Below are positions 12,181 to 24,110 of a DNA stretch of 64,000 nucleotides, piece after piece; the first letter of the stretch is position 1; each line of letters starts with the position of its first letter. This DNA is from Volvariella volvacea V23. Taxonomy: Eukaryota; Basidiomycota; Agaricomycetes; Agaricales; Pluteaceae. Both the position numbers and the translations under genes were made by a program. The notes under the pieces were generated by a model. That model made no database searches. It saw only the letters and a program-made list of their open reading frames with translations, and was not told where the DNA came from. The stretch spans positions 78,108 to 142,107 of the forward strand of contig KB722749.1 of NCBI GenBank assembly GCA_000349905.1, read 5' to 3'.

Positions 12181-12687
12181 TGGCCAGAGCAGTACGGTAT
12201 ATATACTACTTGAAGATAAATGAAGATAAATAAATGGATATAATCTCCTGGGTGAGGAGAAGTGGGGGGGTAAGAATGAACGTATCAAAGTGGGAGTCCT
12301 GAGCGAAGAGTGTAGCACACAGACCAGGGGACGCGTAAGCTGGGTCGGCATGTACGCGTAAGCCCGTGTCATGCGCAGTCAATGTGGGAGGGGACGGAGT
12401 CATATGAAATCATAATCGATCTTCTGACTCGACACATGTTCATCTAGAACAAGATCGAATCATCGGATGCAGTAGAGAACAAAGGGTATACCATAAAGGG
12501 GAAGTGGGGACGGGTAGAGTAGGAACGGGTATCGTAGATGAGGGTGTAGGGTACGGATAAGCGGATGTATGTAGGTAAGGGTGATGTGTAAGAGGAGAGA
12601 TGAGGTAATGTGTATTATGTATCGAAGATATAATGAAAAGGGTGTATCGAAAAAGAAAGAAGAAAAGAAGGAAAATGAAATAATGGA

Positions 12688-12804
12688 GACGCTTGGTGGG
12701 CGTCAATGTGGGTGTGAGCGCTGGGTGAGCGCTTGTTGATGAGGTGTAGACGCTTGGTGGGCGTCCGAATATCGGGCGTTTATGTCGAGGGCTTTTATGA
12801 GCCC
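12688..12804. repeat. Cluster of four small hairpins
   Basis: There are four perfect 5-bp stems with 6-7-nt loops in 117 bp. They are GACGC/GCGTC at 12688-12704, AGCGC/GCGCT at 12717-12733, GACGC/GCGTC again at 12749-12765 and GGGCT/AGCCC at 12789-12804. The first and third share the loop TTGGTGG. Confidence 0.65.
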
Positions 12805-13300
12805 TGACAGTCTCAAGCTGGTTCATCAATATCACCTTTGACTTTGCCTCCTCTTTAGCAGTGGATAATTTTTGTTAGCTTGTGAGGCACTTACATTAAC
12901 AACACATTGTCTAGACAAAAACAGATTCCTTTTCACTGGTTGATGAGCTCATATTTCTTTGTCTTTTGACCATGTTGTTCAGACCAAAAATTTCTGCACA
13001 GGTAACCCTGTGTCTTATCCTTATGATGCAAACAGTGGTGAATATTTTCCCTGCTGGGATCCCCAGGTTACCTCATACTGTGTAAGAACTTTCCTCACAT
13101 TCGTTGAACAGTTTAGGGGTGGGGATATGAGGGTCAAGTAGTTCGGCCCATACTCCTGATTTGGACGTCGTCTTTGATGCCAAGACAGCTTCGCAACGCG
13201 ACGCGTCTCAACTCATTGTCTTTCACCCCAACGATCCCCCTTCTCACTCCTCTACGCTCACGCCCACCCGCCCACCAATTTAGCGCATCATCCATCTCTG

Positions 13301-15096
13301 ATGTCAACCAAACACCACGTCTCCATCCCCCCACTCTCCAGATCCGGTTTCTTCTTCTCCAACAACGAGTTCTATGTCGAAATCGACGGGCACCACCGCC
13401 ACACCCGTTGCGATCCCGTCACCCTCTACCACCACCTAACTTACATCCCTCCCTCGGGTCCTGTTCTCACCAAATCAGGGGCAGTGTCAAAGCGCCAACC
13501 GGCACCGCATGTAGATCCGCCGGCACACTTTTATAGAGCTCAGTTGGTGCATTACGGGCTGAAACCATTAAAGACAAAGGAAGCGGCGAAGAAGGCGCTA
13601 CTGGATGCATTCCAAGGTGTTGGAGTTAGTGAGGTGGGAGAGGATGGAAGTGGGGTCATGCAGTTGTCGGTTCCGAGTCATATATCGTTGTTGGAGGGTG
13701 AAATGAAGCAGGAGTACCGTCTAGCAATGCAGAAGGCTGAGAAGGAGTACAAGGAAGAGCAGAAGAGATTGGAGAAGGAAAGGAAGAAGGAAGAAAAGGC
13801 GAAGGTGAAAGCCTTGGAAAGTATTGCCACCGCCGGCGCTGGTCCAAGCAGACCAAAGAAACAACGCGTCGTGTTGAAGGAAACTGGAGCTACTCAGAGC
13901 GCTGCTAGCTCTGGTATTGGCCCGATCCGTACCAAGCAAACTGCTATCAAAGGGGGAAGGAAGAAGGCGACAAATTCTGCCAGGACAGAAGAGAAGTCTC
14001 CTGCTAAGCCTTCTCCCATCGTTTATGATATTCCTGACGACCATGAGGAGGGCCTCGGATCGGACTACGCTATGGACGTCGATCCTGAAGATTGGAGTCA
14101 AGAACCGTATCCCTCTCAGTTCTCCTTCACTACCATCCCATCGCAAATGTCGTTTGACGAACTGGAGGAGAGAATGAAGGAGATTCCGATAGCGCGGTTG
14201 CATGCCGTTGTTGCAAGATTTATGAGAGTGTCAGGCGAGTTTGCAGACGAGATCAGGCGCGAAGTTGCCGGTGCTAGTGCCGGTGCTGGTGCCAATGTGA
14301 TAGGAAGTGGAATGCAATTCCTACCCGACGAAGCGACCAGGAAAGCTCTGGAAGAAGAATTTAAAAGGTTGAACGCTAGTCAGGGAATGAGTAGACTGTC
14401 TTTATCATCGTCAGTGGTAATTCCACATTCTCCTCCCACAGAACCCCATACTAATTTAAGCGTCCTTTTTAGCTAACACGATCCGACATTCAAGGAACAT
14501 ACACTCTCACCGTCCCCTCTATATCCTCCAACTGGCCCGACTCCATCCTCTTCCATCCCCCAACAATCACAGTCGCCGTCTCGTCCACCAACGCCCACCT
14601 CTGGTGTTCCTTCAACTTTGGCATTTACGAAGGGTTTGTTAGATCCGTACGTGGACCTCCCGAGGCGCAGAACGAGAGCTGTGTAGTGAAGTGGAAGGGG
14701 AGGGATACAAACGAAGGCGTTATGGAGTTTCAGGACGACCAAACGGGGTTTATCACGTTTTTGCCCGACGGGAGGATTAGAGGGACTTTACGGCATGTTG
14801 GTGCGGCGGGGGATTGTATGTTTCATGGCATGAAAACTAGCAATGGGAGTGTTGAGGGCAATGTGGACTGGAAGAAGGAAGTGAAGAAGTGGAAGAGGGA
14901 GTATAGGGGGATCAATGAGAGGAGTTATGGGATTGCTAATGTGAGGAGGTGGGGACGGTGGAAGGAGGACGCGCGGCCTGATCCTCCTGCTGATTCCGAT
15001 ACGAGTGTGGATGCGGATGGGCGTGATGGGGACGATAGCGAGGAATATGGCAGTGGGGATGAAGATGGAAGCTGGCAGCCTGTACTTGCGTATTGA
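13301..15096 (+). CDS. Two-exon gene of unknown function, 579 aa, coiled-coil centre
   Basis: Exons are 13301-14416 and 14473-15096. The 56-nt phase-0 intron (GTAATT..TACTAATTTAAGCGTCCTTTTTAG) has a clear branch site, and translation is continuous across it. The N-terminus (about residues 1-90) is a compact block with EFYVEIDGHHRHTRCDP and HVDPPAHFYRAQLVHYGLKP. Residues 125-165 form a highly charged Lys/Glu helix, probably a coiled coil. Residues 165-290 are low-complexity and basic, then acidic. Residues 380-520 form a globular region with repeated aromatic and Trp positions. The tail is acidic (SDTSVDADGRDGDDSEEYG). It has no signal peptide or membrane helix, so a nuclear or cytosolic location is likely. 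I do not recognise the family. A truncated, frameshifted copy lies at 31968-32417. Confidence 0.8.
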
Positions 15097-15538
15097 TTTT
15101 AATTATGCACATGCTCTATTTTCTGTGCTCTATAGAATGGAATTTCGTGTATTATATGACATATTTCTCTATTACTACGATAGCACTTAGTCGATTCTTA
15201 AGTTCTCGAGGACTAAAATACCCTACCCACTGTACTTAACTATGATCGTACCCATTATGACCACACCTCGACTTCATACCTTCGTCGGTTTGCTTTATGC
15301 GACTATGTCAGTTGACGGGAAATAGGATCCATGGGCGGTTTGAGATCAAAACAAAGTCATAGTATCGAGATACGAGAATTAACAGGTGGACGAAAACATT
15401 ACTTCCTAAGATATAATATACAAGAAAGTGCACCTTTCCAACATTTAGCATACTTTACAAGGAGGATATTTTTCGGCGTGGATATATGCCGACCAATGAG
15501 ATAACTTAACCTCTCTATTAGCATAGAATTCGCGACGA
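15097..15538. other. Intergenic region
   Basis: This is the AT-rich 3' flank of the 13.3-15.1 kb gene meeting the 3' flank of array relic 5. Nothing else is seen. Confidence 0.5.
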
Positions 15539-16863
15539 TCAGGGAGTTACATACCGAGGAATAATGTCTGGAAAATAATTTACCCACCTCACATTTTGGT
15601 AGGCGGATTCAAGTACATCGCGGAGTGTAGAGAAAGTGAGGGCAAGAAGAATGATGCAGGCGACGAAGTAGAACGAAGGGCAGACAAAGACTACCACCAA
15701 AAACATCGTGTCGCTGACAACTCTCCTCTCACCAATAATTGCCAGGACGAGAGGGTTGACAGCGAGAATGAAGGAATACACCCTCCAAAGCCAAAGTTCA
15801 ATGGTGGTTGGGAATTGAAAGCTCCAGCCAGCTAGGTGAATTGCGCCGAAAATGATTCCAATAGCGGAGACGCAGAGGACGGCAAGGCCTTGCTCGCTTG
15901 TTTTCAATGCTGTGGCGTGAAATGGGTGGACACTCGCTGGCCTGCCCCTTTCTGTAATGCTCCGTGCAATCTTCAGTGATCATGTCCCAGAGAGGAACAA
16001 AAATCGCCTCGAATGGTTCAATCAACACCGCCCAGATCCCATAGTCGTTTAAAGACTCCTTACAACTCTGCTTCACGCTCTCCCAAGCTTCCTGACATGA
16101 TTTCGCCACCTCCGAATACCAAACCTCTCCCGATGCGTTCACCTGTTCTGAATCAACCTTAGCATCCAGCCCACCAACTCGAACCTCATTCTCGTCAAAA
16201 TAGACTGGATACCCCACATTCAATGGCTTGTACCACCACAATGCATATTTGATCAAGTTGAGCGCTGCAAATGCGAGGGTGACAAGCTCAATTTCCGTCA
16301 GCCCGAGATCCTCGACGACGCAAGCGATACATTGTATGAGGAACCAGGTAGTTTGGGTAAGGACAAGAGCTTTGAAATGAAGTCCCCTTTCCCGCGATCT
16401 TGAATCTCTTTCTCCGAGATATCTGGTATTTGGACGCCGTCGAACTCGGATACAACATGGTAGGAAAACCCTTCTTCGAACCTCGCTATTACTTACCCTT
16501 ATCCTCCCTAGCCATACACCGCGCCATGATCCACTGCCTAATAGCCCACATCATCACCATATCGGGAACTATCAACGCGTACAACATCGTGCGAAGCTTC
16601 AGCCATATCACCCTGGCTGACGAATCGTTCTGGTCCTGTATATTGTGATGGATTGAGATAAAAGTGCACAAGAGAATAACTCCGATGCAGCTGTGCAGGA
16701 TATTGGTGATCGTTCGAGTCTCAGTAGAATCGCATCGAGAAGCTGCTATGGCAGCAGCGACCACGCAGACAGGGCTTGGGATGGGACTGGCAGGGATTGT
16801 TTCTGGCACAGGGGAAGCAAGGAATCGGGCGGAGGTGGCCAGGAATCAGCTTGCAAGAAGGGT
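15539..16863 (-). pseudogene. Array copy 5: degenerate, many lesions
   Basis: Exon 1 lies at about 16495-16863 and exon 2 at about 15539-16440. The start codon is ACC where sisters have ATG, and a TGA replaces a leucine codon five codons later. The donor GTAAGT survives, but the start of exon 2 (the RGWTxTHGFFIQMGG block) is deleted. There is a frameshift after GKGDFISK, and HGKGD has become RGKGD. Another frameshift lies near 15950 before HPF. The final stop is lost, so the frame runs about ten codons past the usual PHI end. Conserved parts such as WWYKPLNVGYPVYFDENE and FGAIHLAGWSFQFP remain readable. It is an old dead copy. Confidence 0.9.
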
Positions 16864-17641
16864 ATTGGTTCTCGACGTTGCTTTTTTCGTCTTTCCCTTA
16901 TATCTCCCTCCACAGATTGGGCGCTTTCTTCGCTATGTTGCTTTTGGGCGATTGTAGCTAGCGCCTGATCTCACTCAATCTGGGCGTCAAACGTCCCTTC
17001 ATGCATAGTGTCAGCTAAGACAAAGGGAACAGGCAAAATAGGTCGAAACGTGTTCTATGCGTGCCGGTAGATGCATACAATGCAGGCTCTATGGCTACCT
17101 AACCTGTACAAAGCTACATCAGCTCTGACGATTTGCCACATTACTGTCTGATCTTTAACACGCCATGACTGGGTGGAGGCTTTATTGGATTCGCCATGGT
17201 GGAATGTCTTGAAAATCGACCGCGATACCCGCAGCTACTTTCCTATGTCAATCAGCTTTTCGTGCACCCACAAAAGTGCCGTAATCAACAGGAAGTGTTT
17301 TTGCTACGCCGATGACATTGATTCCTGAGTATCTGTTCATCATCTCGCTTATCATCGCAAATTGAATCCGATGGGACTTTGATATTGTGTAGAAAGAACC
17401 AGACAAGGAACACGAGAAACTACAACTCCTGTGTATAATGACAAACAATAGGTTGTATAGACCATTGATGTCAAATTGAAATACACGCCTTGAGATTGAA
17501 CGCACTTTGGATAGAGACGAGAGGGTGATGCCCGACGCCTGAGATGAAGAAGTATTGGTCGGAAAGCCATGAACTAGTGCATACGTTAGCGCAGCATTGA
17601 TGATGGGCAAAGTGATGCACGTACCTGCAAAATTGATAGAG
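16864..17641. other. Intergenic region between array copies 5 and 6
   Basis: It contains the decayed promoter of copy 5 (TTGGGCGCTTTCTTCG near 16917) and the 3' flank of copy 6. The short minus-strand frames at 17250-17610 show no sign of being genes. Confidence 0.5.
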
Positions 17642-19095
17642 CTAGATATGGGGGATAAACTCCGTCCACTTCACGTTTTGATAGGCAGGATCAGGTAGAT
17701 CACGGAGAGTAAAGAACGCGAGGAAGAGAAGGATGATGCGAGCGGTGAAATAGAGAGGAGGACCAACAATGCCTGTTAAGACCAGGACCAAATTGTCGTC
17801 ATACCTCATATCTATGACAGCCGCAATTGCGAGGAAAGAGGGGACAACAGTGAGGACGAGTGAAGAAGCTCTCCAAAGCCAGAGCTCGATGATCGTCAAG
17901 AATTGAAAATTCCAGCCGATTAAGTGGATTCCACCGAAAATGATCCCGATCACTGAGCCAAAAACTACGGCAAAATATCTGTCCTCGTCATCCGCCGGTG
18001 CAGTGTAAAAGGGATGAACACTCGTAGTCTTGTTCTCCACGTTTGCGTCAGTCATCATGTCCAAAATGGGTCCAAAGATAGCTACGAATGGTAGGGCGAC
18101 CACGGCCATCATCCCTCCCCATCTATCGACACAATCCTCCCAACTCTCCTTCGCACCCCTCCAGACGTTCTGACACCCCTTTCCCCACCCCGCTACATAG
18201 TCTTCTACACTGCTCCAAATCCTTGAATACCATGCTCCCTTCCACTCCTTTACCCGTCCCTCCGCTTCCTCCGGGTCGCTAACCATTGCTAATGGTCCGT
18301 CAATTCTAACCCCATCCTCATCAAAGTAGATGGGATATCCAACGTTTAGCGGCTTATCCCACCAAACCCCATACGTGAATACATTGAGAGTCGCAAACGC
18401 GAGAGTGACCAATTCGATTTCGGTGAGAACGAGACTTTCGACACGACGTGCAATGCACTGGGCAACAAACCATGTGGTTTGAACGACAACGAGGGCTTTG
18501 GCAAGCAGGTCACCCTTTCCGTGATCCTTGATTTCTTTCTCCGGGATAGAAGGTATTTTGATTCCCTTCAGGTCGCTGGGGTCGCATACAACCCGGTAGG
18601 TTAACTTTCCCCTGACATTCTCCCTTCGTACCAACCCACCCATCTGCACGAAGAATCCATGAGTCCGAGTCCACCCACGGCCTTTGATATGTCAGTATCA
18701 TCGCCACCATCTACTTGCAATCACTCACGTTTATTATCCCTTGCAATCTTCCGTGCCATGATCCATTGCCGGATGGCCCACATAATGACCATCTCGGGAG
18801 CCATTAATGCGTACAACATCGTTCGAAATTTGGACCACATCACTTTAGCCCACGAATCATCCTGATCTGGTATGTTGTGGTGCATGGAGATATATGTGCA
18901 GAGTAGAATAACCCCGATGCAACTATATAGGATGTCGAGGATCGTTCGAGTACGGGTGGGATCACATTTTGAAGCCGTTACAGCGGCAGCGACAACGCAG
19001 ACGGGACTGGGGATAGGGCTCGCAGGGATAGTGGCAGGTACAGGAGATGAGAGGGATCTCGCAAAGGCGGCGAGGAGTAAACTTGCAAGTAGCAT
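17642..19095 (-). CDS. Array copy 6: two-exon multi-pass membrane protein, 468 aa
   Basis: On the minus strand, exon 1 is 19095-18729 and exon 2 is 18681-17642. The intron is 47 nt (GTGAGT..CATATCAAAG). The junction codon is CGC, giving Arg-Arg-Gly-Trp where most sisters have Asp-Arg-Gly-Trp. Exon 1 keeps the four cysteines and ends MWAIRQWIMARKIARDNK. In exon 2 the third helix region reads MMAVVALPFVAIFGPILDMM, and the usual HPFYAA is HPFYTA. The end is LPDPAYQNVKWTEFIPHI, with two substitutions in the most conserved block. A frame upstream of the ATG is open to about 19149 but begins without ATG. It is the first minus-strand intact copy, and it lies at the left end of segmental duplication unit A. 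Confidence 0.9.
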
Positions 19096-19177
19096 GAGAA
19101 GGTAGTGCTTTGGGATATTGCGGGCCTCTGTCGTCCCGATATCGCTCACTATTGATTCGGCGCCTGATTGACTTGCC

Positions 19178-19187
19178 GTTAACCACC
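19178..19187 (-). promoter_or_regulatory. Shared array promoter element, copy 6
   Basis: Read on the minus strand it is GGTGGTTAAC in the context CAGATTAGGTGGTTAACGGC, 83 nt before the ATG at 19095. Confidence 0.6.
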
Positions 19188-19199
19188 TAATCTGCTCAT

Positions 19200-20990
19200 A
19201 CCCTTGATGCCGAAGCTAAATTAACTTTGGTATCAGGGATCCCTTCTTAGAGGAGATGCATGCGCTCTGAACATGCCCCTTATATACACATGACATGTGC
19301 TCCCTGCGCTATTAAAGTCTCTTGAACTGCACCAGCTCGAAACCCTCGTTGGCCCCATTCTCAGATCCTCGACACATCACTATCGGAGGGCGTAGTGCCT
19401 TCGTGATTTTGAAATAGGTCCACACGGCGCAGGAAAGACCTCCTGGATCCAGATAATTGTAGAGCGTTGATGGCCACTTGATTAGGACGCAGAGGATGCC
19501 GGCTAAGGAAGTCTCATTACAAGGAACGGCAATCGCTGTCATAATCAACCCAATATGCAGGAGATAAGGCCTTGTGGAGTGTAGCATTATTGTCATGTTG
19601 ATAGCATACATAGACCTAGCGGACACGTTGTTTAACACAGCTTGGAAACACTAGAATTGGATACGCAATGCGAATAAAAGCCCCTGGTGTTTCAATTGAC
19701 TGAAAGCTTCCACCCTCTCGCTCATTTCACTGCCATTCACGCTCATTACCCTCCCAGAACCCCTTCCTCCTTCGAATTTTGCTATGATATGGCCGGTAGG
19801 GTACGTAAACAACGGTAGCCTGATGTGACAATCCATGGAGGCATTCGCCCCCTTTGCATCACATATTTTTGCGCTTTGCTACTAGGAGTCGAGTTATTTG
19901 CACAGACCGGAGAGATTTATCAAAACGAGTAGATTGTGGATTTGCGATCGACATTACTGTGGCGGAAAGGTCTGTTGAATTGTTGATCCTTGTTAGGATC
20001 CAAGGGCACAGCCCACCTTTCCTCATGAGCAACGAGACTACCAGAGGTGCTAGATCCGAAATTTGAAGGCATTGTATACGGCTGGCCTTTATGCTCAGGT
20101 GTGGAGTGCTTGCAATGGATTGGAATCTAGCTAGCAGTACACAGTTAGCTAACGTTTTTGTCCAGCCGTACCAGATGATGTAGACGGGTGCTGCAACCAC
20201 GTTGCGGATCTATTGGACTCCACGAGTGGTGTACTCTAATTGTAAACCTCAGGTCGGTCTTCCAGTCAAGTAGAAATCCACTGGGGTTGAAACCGTCAGA
20301 TTGGCACGAAGGGCTAGTCAATAGTGAACACCTCAGATTGTTGTTGCCGATGCTAGGTGGCAGTAGCGGAGGGTAGCACGAGCTCCATCCACTTATTTGT
20401 TCTCTCTACTTTTACGCTTACTACCAACTAATAATGCTTGTACACTCGATAATCCTGTGGCCTGGCCTCGAGAGCTAGACACGTCATTGGGATGAACCAA
20501 CGGAAATCGATTTGACATTGCAACCATTGCAACTATGTGGCCTAGACGGCAGAAAGAGTATAAAAAGAGACGGTGCACAACAAGGTAAAAACTCAGGACG
20601 CGTACAGATAAATTGTATCGTATTAGATCAACTTCCAACGTCGCCGGGAGAAGTGTGGCCTCTTAACCAATGGACAAACAGAACTATAGAAAAATTTCAT
20701 AAGTAACCAGGCAAAAACCTATTTAGAAAGGCTTTTAGCGACTAACTGTGTCTTAGACTCTGCACGCTCTGCATCAAATAAGAAGATTAGTAGGGACCCC
20801 AGGCCCGCGAGAACGAACGAAGCTTAAGCTGAAGAGGAGATTAACTCGAAGGTAAGAGTTAGTTCCAATGGTTTCCCGTCGCTGCTAGCAAATCTTTCTC
20901 TCTGCTCCTTCCAGCATATATGGCAAATCGATGCCAACTGTGGGCTTTATTTCATCGCACGTACAGATACGATCAACAACAGACGACACA
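19200..20990. other. 1.8-kb intergenic part of duplication unit A
   Basis: 19.11-19.65 kb matches 32.83-33.43 kb in the same order and orientation (for example the CTCTGAACATG and GCTCCCTGC blocks). 20.90-21.11 kb matches 33.43-33.68 kb. The 1.2 kb between (19.65-20.9 kb) has no partner in unit B and is either an insertion here or a deletion there. The minus-strand open frame at 19312-19638 shares its region with 32954-33274, but their proteins do not align in frame, so I do not call it a gene. Confidence 0.45.
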
Positions 20991-20993
20991 GTA

Positions 20994-21025
20994 ATATGTA
21001 GCTATTTTCTATTTATCCTCGCGAT
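20994..21025. repeat. Lectin-flank repeat, orphan copy 1
   Basis: The sequence TATGTAGCTATTTTCT followed by ATTTATCCTCGCGA belongs to a six-copy element otherwise found 145-182 nt downstream of the lectin genes and of the four-exon gene. No intact gene precedes this copy, so it may mark a lost lectin. Its partner in unit B (33560-33590) lies behind the truncated lectin. Confidence 0.55.
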
Positions 21026-21547
21026 ATAAATACATTTATTAAATTGTGGTTTTTAAAACGAAGGTAGAGAAATAGAAACGTAGGAGGTACGATTCAAGCA
21101 TTCTTAACAAATTAAGGATTAGATTTCCTATTATATGCTTTTTGTATTTTATCATTCAGCCTGTCAACAGAACAAAACTTGCAAACTTTATGCGTAATAG
21201 AAGGAAATCGGTATAATCGAAGAACGGCATATATTCTGTGGATGCGCTCTGGCTTGACGATATCTACGGAAAGATTTGGAGGAGGCAGTCCTAGAGATGT
21301 GTGACCACTGACTACCTGGATGAGACTTTTTGCTTCCAAGTTTGCTTCTGTCTAAGGCTCCAAACCTGCAAGAGCGAACCAAGCTCAGAAAGTAAAGTCG
21401 AAACAGTTTCCCACTTCTGTCATCAGGGATCCTATTCCTGTTCCTTCTGGTGTACGAGTCAATGTAGGGCGAAGTCAAGCCTCCCATCACTGTCCAAACA
21501 CATGCAATTTTGCCAGCGCAAATACAATTAACACCATACGATACGGG

Positions 21548-21580
21548 ACACATGTAGCTATTTTCTCTTTATCATCGGGA
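21548..21580. repeat. Lectin-flank repeat behind lectin 1
   Basis: ACACATGTAGCTATTTTCTC and the following TTTATCATCG lie 182 nt past the lectin 1 stop on the minus strand. It is probably part of the shared 3' UTR or polyadenylation region. Confidence 0.6.
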
Positions 21581-21761
21581 CATATTTTTTTGAATTTTTA
21601 CAGCCATTTTAACAGGAGCTTTCAAGGAGACAAATACGGAGATAGAAAAACCATATGAATAGAGAGACAAAGGGTGAGAATTGCGACTCAAGCACTTCTA
21701 GCAAGTCAAAAGGATTTAGGTCGTGCAAATGATCAGAAAGAGGGCAAAGTCGACATACCTC

Positions 21762-22580
21762 CTAGTTAACAGCAATAATACTGACGCCAGCAGAGTAAAG
21801 AACACTATCTCCCCAGCTATCAATGTGCCAGGTCAACCCGCTGGTGGTGACGCCATCGACATAGGCATTGAGGCGGAAGTTCGCCTGGCAACCAAAGTCG
21901 AAGAAATTCAAGCCCACAAAGACGCTCGGGTTCTTCCAGAACTCGACATCGCCGAAGCTAATCACCTTGCTATGCTTGAGCTGGGGCTGATTCCAAGGGC
22001 GAACATCCATCGTATTGACGGAAGTACTGAAGATGTGCTCGCGATCTTCAGGGTAGGCAATCCAACCTGCTGTGGCACCATAGAAGAAGGTATCACCCCA
22101 GGTGTCGATGGTAAGCGTGAAGCCTCTGGTGTCGATATTAGTGGCAATGGTCTTGAGACGCCAGTTCCTGGACTTATCGAGGTCGAAGTGGGTAAAGAAG
22201 ACGACGACCTTTGGAGGGGTGACGAATGGGCGCTCAAAGTTGATGCGTACGGAGCTAGCGTCGGCCCTTGAGCGTGTGTGTTCACCATTAAGGATGTCCA
22301 AGTTGGCGGGGGCAAGGTTGAGTGAGTTAATGATGCCGCTGAAAAGGATGGTATCATCCCAGGAACTGACACGGTAGGTGGCAGAATCATTCTTGATGCC
22401 TGAAATGCCAGATCTGACACGAATATTCGCAGTACGGGAGACATCCAGCCAGCGAAGGCCATAAGGGAGTCGGGGAGGAGCGACAAATGTGCGCGGAAAC
22501 TTGACCTCAGCAGAAGTATCACTCTGAGGCTGGTTCCACAGGCGGACGGCTTGAGTATCGAACTGGGTGACAGTGGACAT
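21762..22580 (-). CDS. H-type lectin 1, three repeats, 272 aa
   Basis: This is a single-exon gene on the minus strand. The protein consists of three H-type lectin (H_lectin, discoidin C-terminal or Helix agglutinin type) units, at about residues 22-90, 108-178 and 200-270. Each has the family pattern of an F..PP or N-P strand followed by a closing W-x-D/G-x-x-x-Y-x-A/S-G strand: TFVAPPRLPYGLRWLD with SSWDDTILFSG, PFVTPPKVVVFFTHFD with DTWGDTFFYGATAGWIAY, and NPSVFVGLNFFDF with DSWGDSVLYSAGV. H-type lectins bind GalNAc or Gal. There is no signal peptide, so it is cytosolic or exported by a non-classical route, as is common for fungal lectins. The ATG at 22580 is the first in frame, and a TATA box lies about 90 nt upstream. 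Lectin 3 at 34.6 kb is nearly identical. Confidence 0.88.
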   Translation of the reverse strand: MSTVTQFDTQAVRLWNQPQSDTSAEVKFPRTFVAPPRLPYGLRWLDVSRTANIRVRSGISGIKNDSATYRVSSWDDTILFSGIINSLNLAPANLDILNGEHTRSRADASSVRINFERPFVTPPKVVVFFTHFDLDKSRNWRLKTIATNIDTRGFTLTIDTWGDTFFYGATAGWIAYPEDREHIFSTSVNTMDVRPWNQPQLKHSKVISFGDVEFWKNPSVFVGLNFFDFGCQANFRLNAYVDGVTTSGLTWHIDSWGDSVLYSAGVSIIAVN

Positions 22581-22666
22581 GATTCAGAATATGAGGGCTG
22601 GTTTAAAGCTGTTGGAGAAGGAGCTGCGGAAGTGCTGTTTGTTAGTTTAATTGTAATACATGTCGC

Positions 22667-22673
22667 TTTTTAT
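22667..22673 (-). promoter_or_regulatory. TATA box of lectin 1
   Basis: TATAAAA in the context GGGTATAAAAAG on the minus strand, about 87 nt before the ATG. The same sequence precedes lectin 3. Confidence 0.65.
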
Positions 22674-22680
22674 ACCCTTC

Positions 22681-24110
22681 ATACATACCCATTCAACTCA
22701 ATACACCTTCTTTTTCAGGCATAATACCCCTCTAACATCATCATTTTACTCATATGAACTTGCCAAACGATTGATTGCCTGGATTTCCAGTGTAATTTGT
22801 GTCGTGCTGAACTTGATTAACCCTTTTACTGTGTCATTTTCGCCTCCTTTCCCATGTACCTGACCTCCCGGGCATTTGATACCGCGGTTTCCCCTAATTT
22901 TGTGATGACACCTTCTCCTCAACGAATCCGGGGCGTATTAACCTGAATATAAAAACTGCAGAATATCCTCCTTTAGGTATCCAATAGAGATAAGTCGTTG
23001 CGGTCAGTCTAATTCCGTAAGGCGAAGCACGGAAATTTGAAAAAGCACCGTGGATTATCATTAGACCTCTTCTGATTGTCTAGCTAGCTCTAGTAAACGT
23101 CCTTGTGCCTGCTTCATGTAATTATACCGTTGTATGTTTGGAAAGATACAATCAGGATTCAAAATGCTTACAGCATCACCAATCAAATTCTGACGAAAAT
23201 CCACAGGAGGTGCAGAGTAGCAATTATGGTTTGTTGGACACCATTCATCCAGTTGTCAGAATGGCAAATACCCCTTGAAAGTGTCCACTTAAAGGAGCAC
23301 CGGCCGTTCTAGAATGCTCTCGCTCCTTTGGCCCATGTTCATCGAAGTACAGTAACACGACTAGGAGGATCAAATCATTCGGCTGGAGAGGGTGAGAGTG
23401 ATGTGAAAGGGACTTACGTCTCCTTGGATGCGTACCTCTCTGAACATTTGGACCATCATTCAAGTCAACACGTACAGAGAGGAGAGCTTTGTCTTGAGGA
23501 ATGCAGCACTTCTGAGTCTGTTGCTCAACTGCCTCGGTAGTTGAGATATTGAGTTACCCTAACGAGTGAAACTAGGTGCACTGGGTATTCGTATTCACGT
23601 AGTACAGGAGGTAATGGGATATCAAGTAGGCGAGACGTGAGAGTAAACACACATAATGGAAGTACGGTCACTGTTGGTGCCTACTGGCGATAAGATTACC
23701 CCGCGGTGTTGGATCTTAGGAGTGAAGTTTGCACGTTGTCATTTAGCCTGTCAGTCCTTAATTTGTGGGTAGGGCTCGGGTTGAATAGCGATAGCATTCG
23801 ATATCGAGATATATGTACAAGCTTACGCCAGTTGCAACAGATCAAAAACTTACAAAATTTACGTGTGATAAAAGAAATAGACCACAAATTGAAGAGTAGT
23901 ATACAGCTGATGAAGGTGTCGTGAATTTTATCTGAATTTACGGAAAAGCGGAACTTGAAAGTCTGGACTAATGGACGATAAACATAGTGCGCATATCATG
24001 ACAAACGGGCGAAGGAATTGCAAGCGTGAATCAATAAGCGCTGCAATTAATACATGCATTAGCGCAATATCGATGATGAGTAAAACGATGCACATACCTA
24101 GATAATTGTG
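22681..24110. other. Duplicated non-coding block, unit A
   Basis: This region matches 35.54-36.76 kb almost throughout (for example the GGTGCAGAGTAGCAATTATG and ACAGTAACACGACTAGG blocks). It has no frame that is conserved between the two copies, so I see no gene. It joins the lectin promoter to the 3' flank of array copy 7. Confidence 0.5.

Larger units (their letters stand above)
11357..13116. other. 1.76-kb intergenic region with small repeats and a purine-rich strand
   Basis: No gene is supported. Around 12180-12680 the plus strand is strongly purine-rich (runs such as GGGTAAGGGTGATG and AAAGAAAGAAG). The region also holds two small repeat systems listed separately: 12084-12180, and the hairpin cluster 12688-12804. 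Past 12840 the base composition returns to normal. Confidence 0.5.

Noticed and set aside
12206..12835. Pro/Ser/Thr/Tyr-rich minus-strand frames
   Set aside because: They result from the pyrimidine-rich minus strand of a low-complexity region.
19312..19638. Possible minus-strand gene downstream of the copy 6 promoter
   Set aside because: The matching region in unit B does not keep the frame, so the similarity is duplicated non-coding DNA.
21723..22271. Plus-strand open frame of 182 codons over lectin 1
   Set aside because: It is antisense to the lectin. The frame is also partly open over lectin 3 only because the two sequences are nearly identical.
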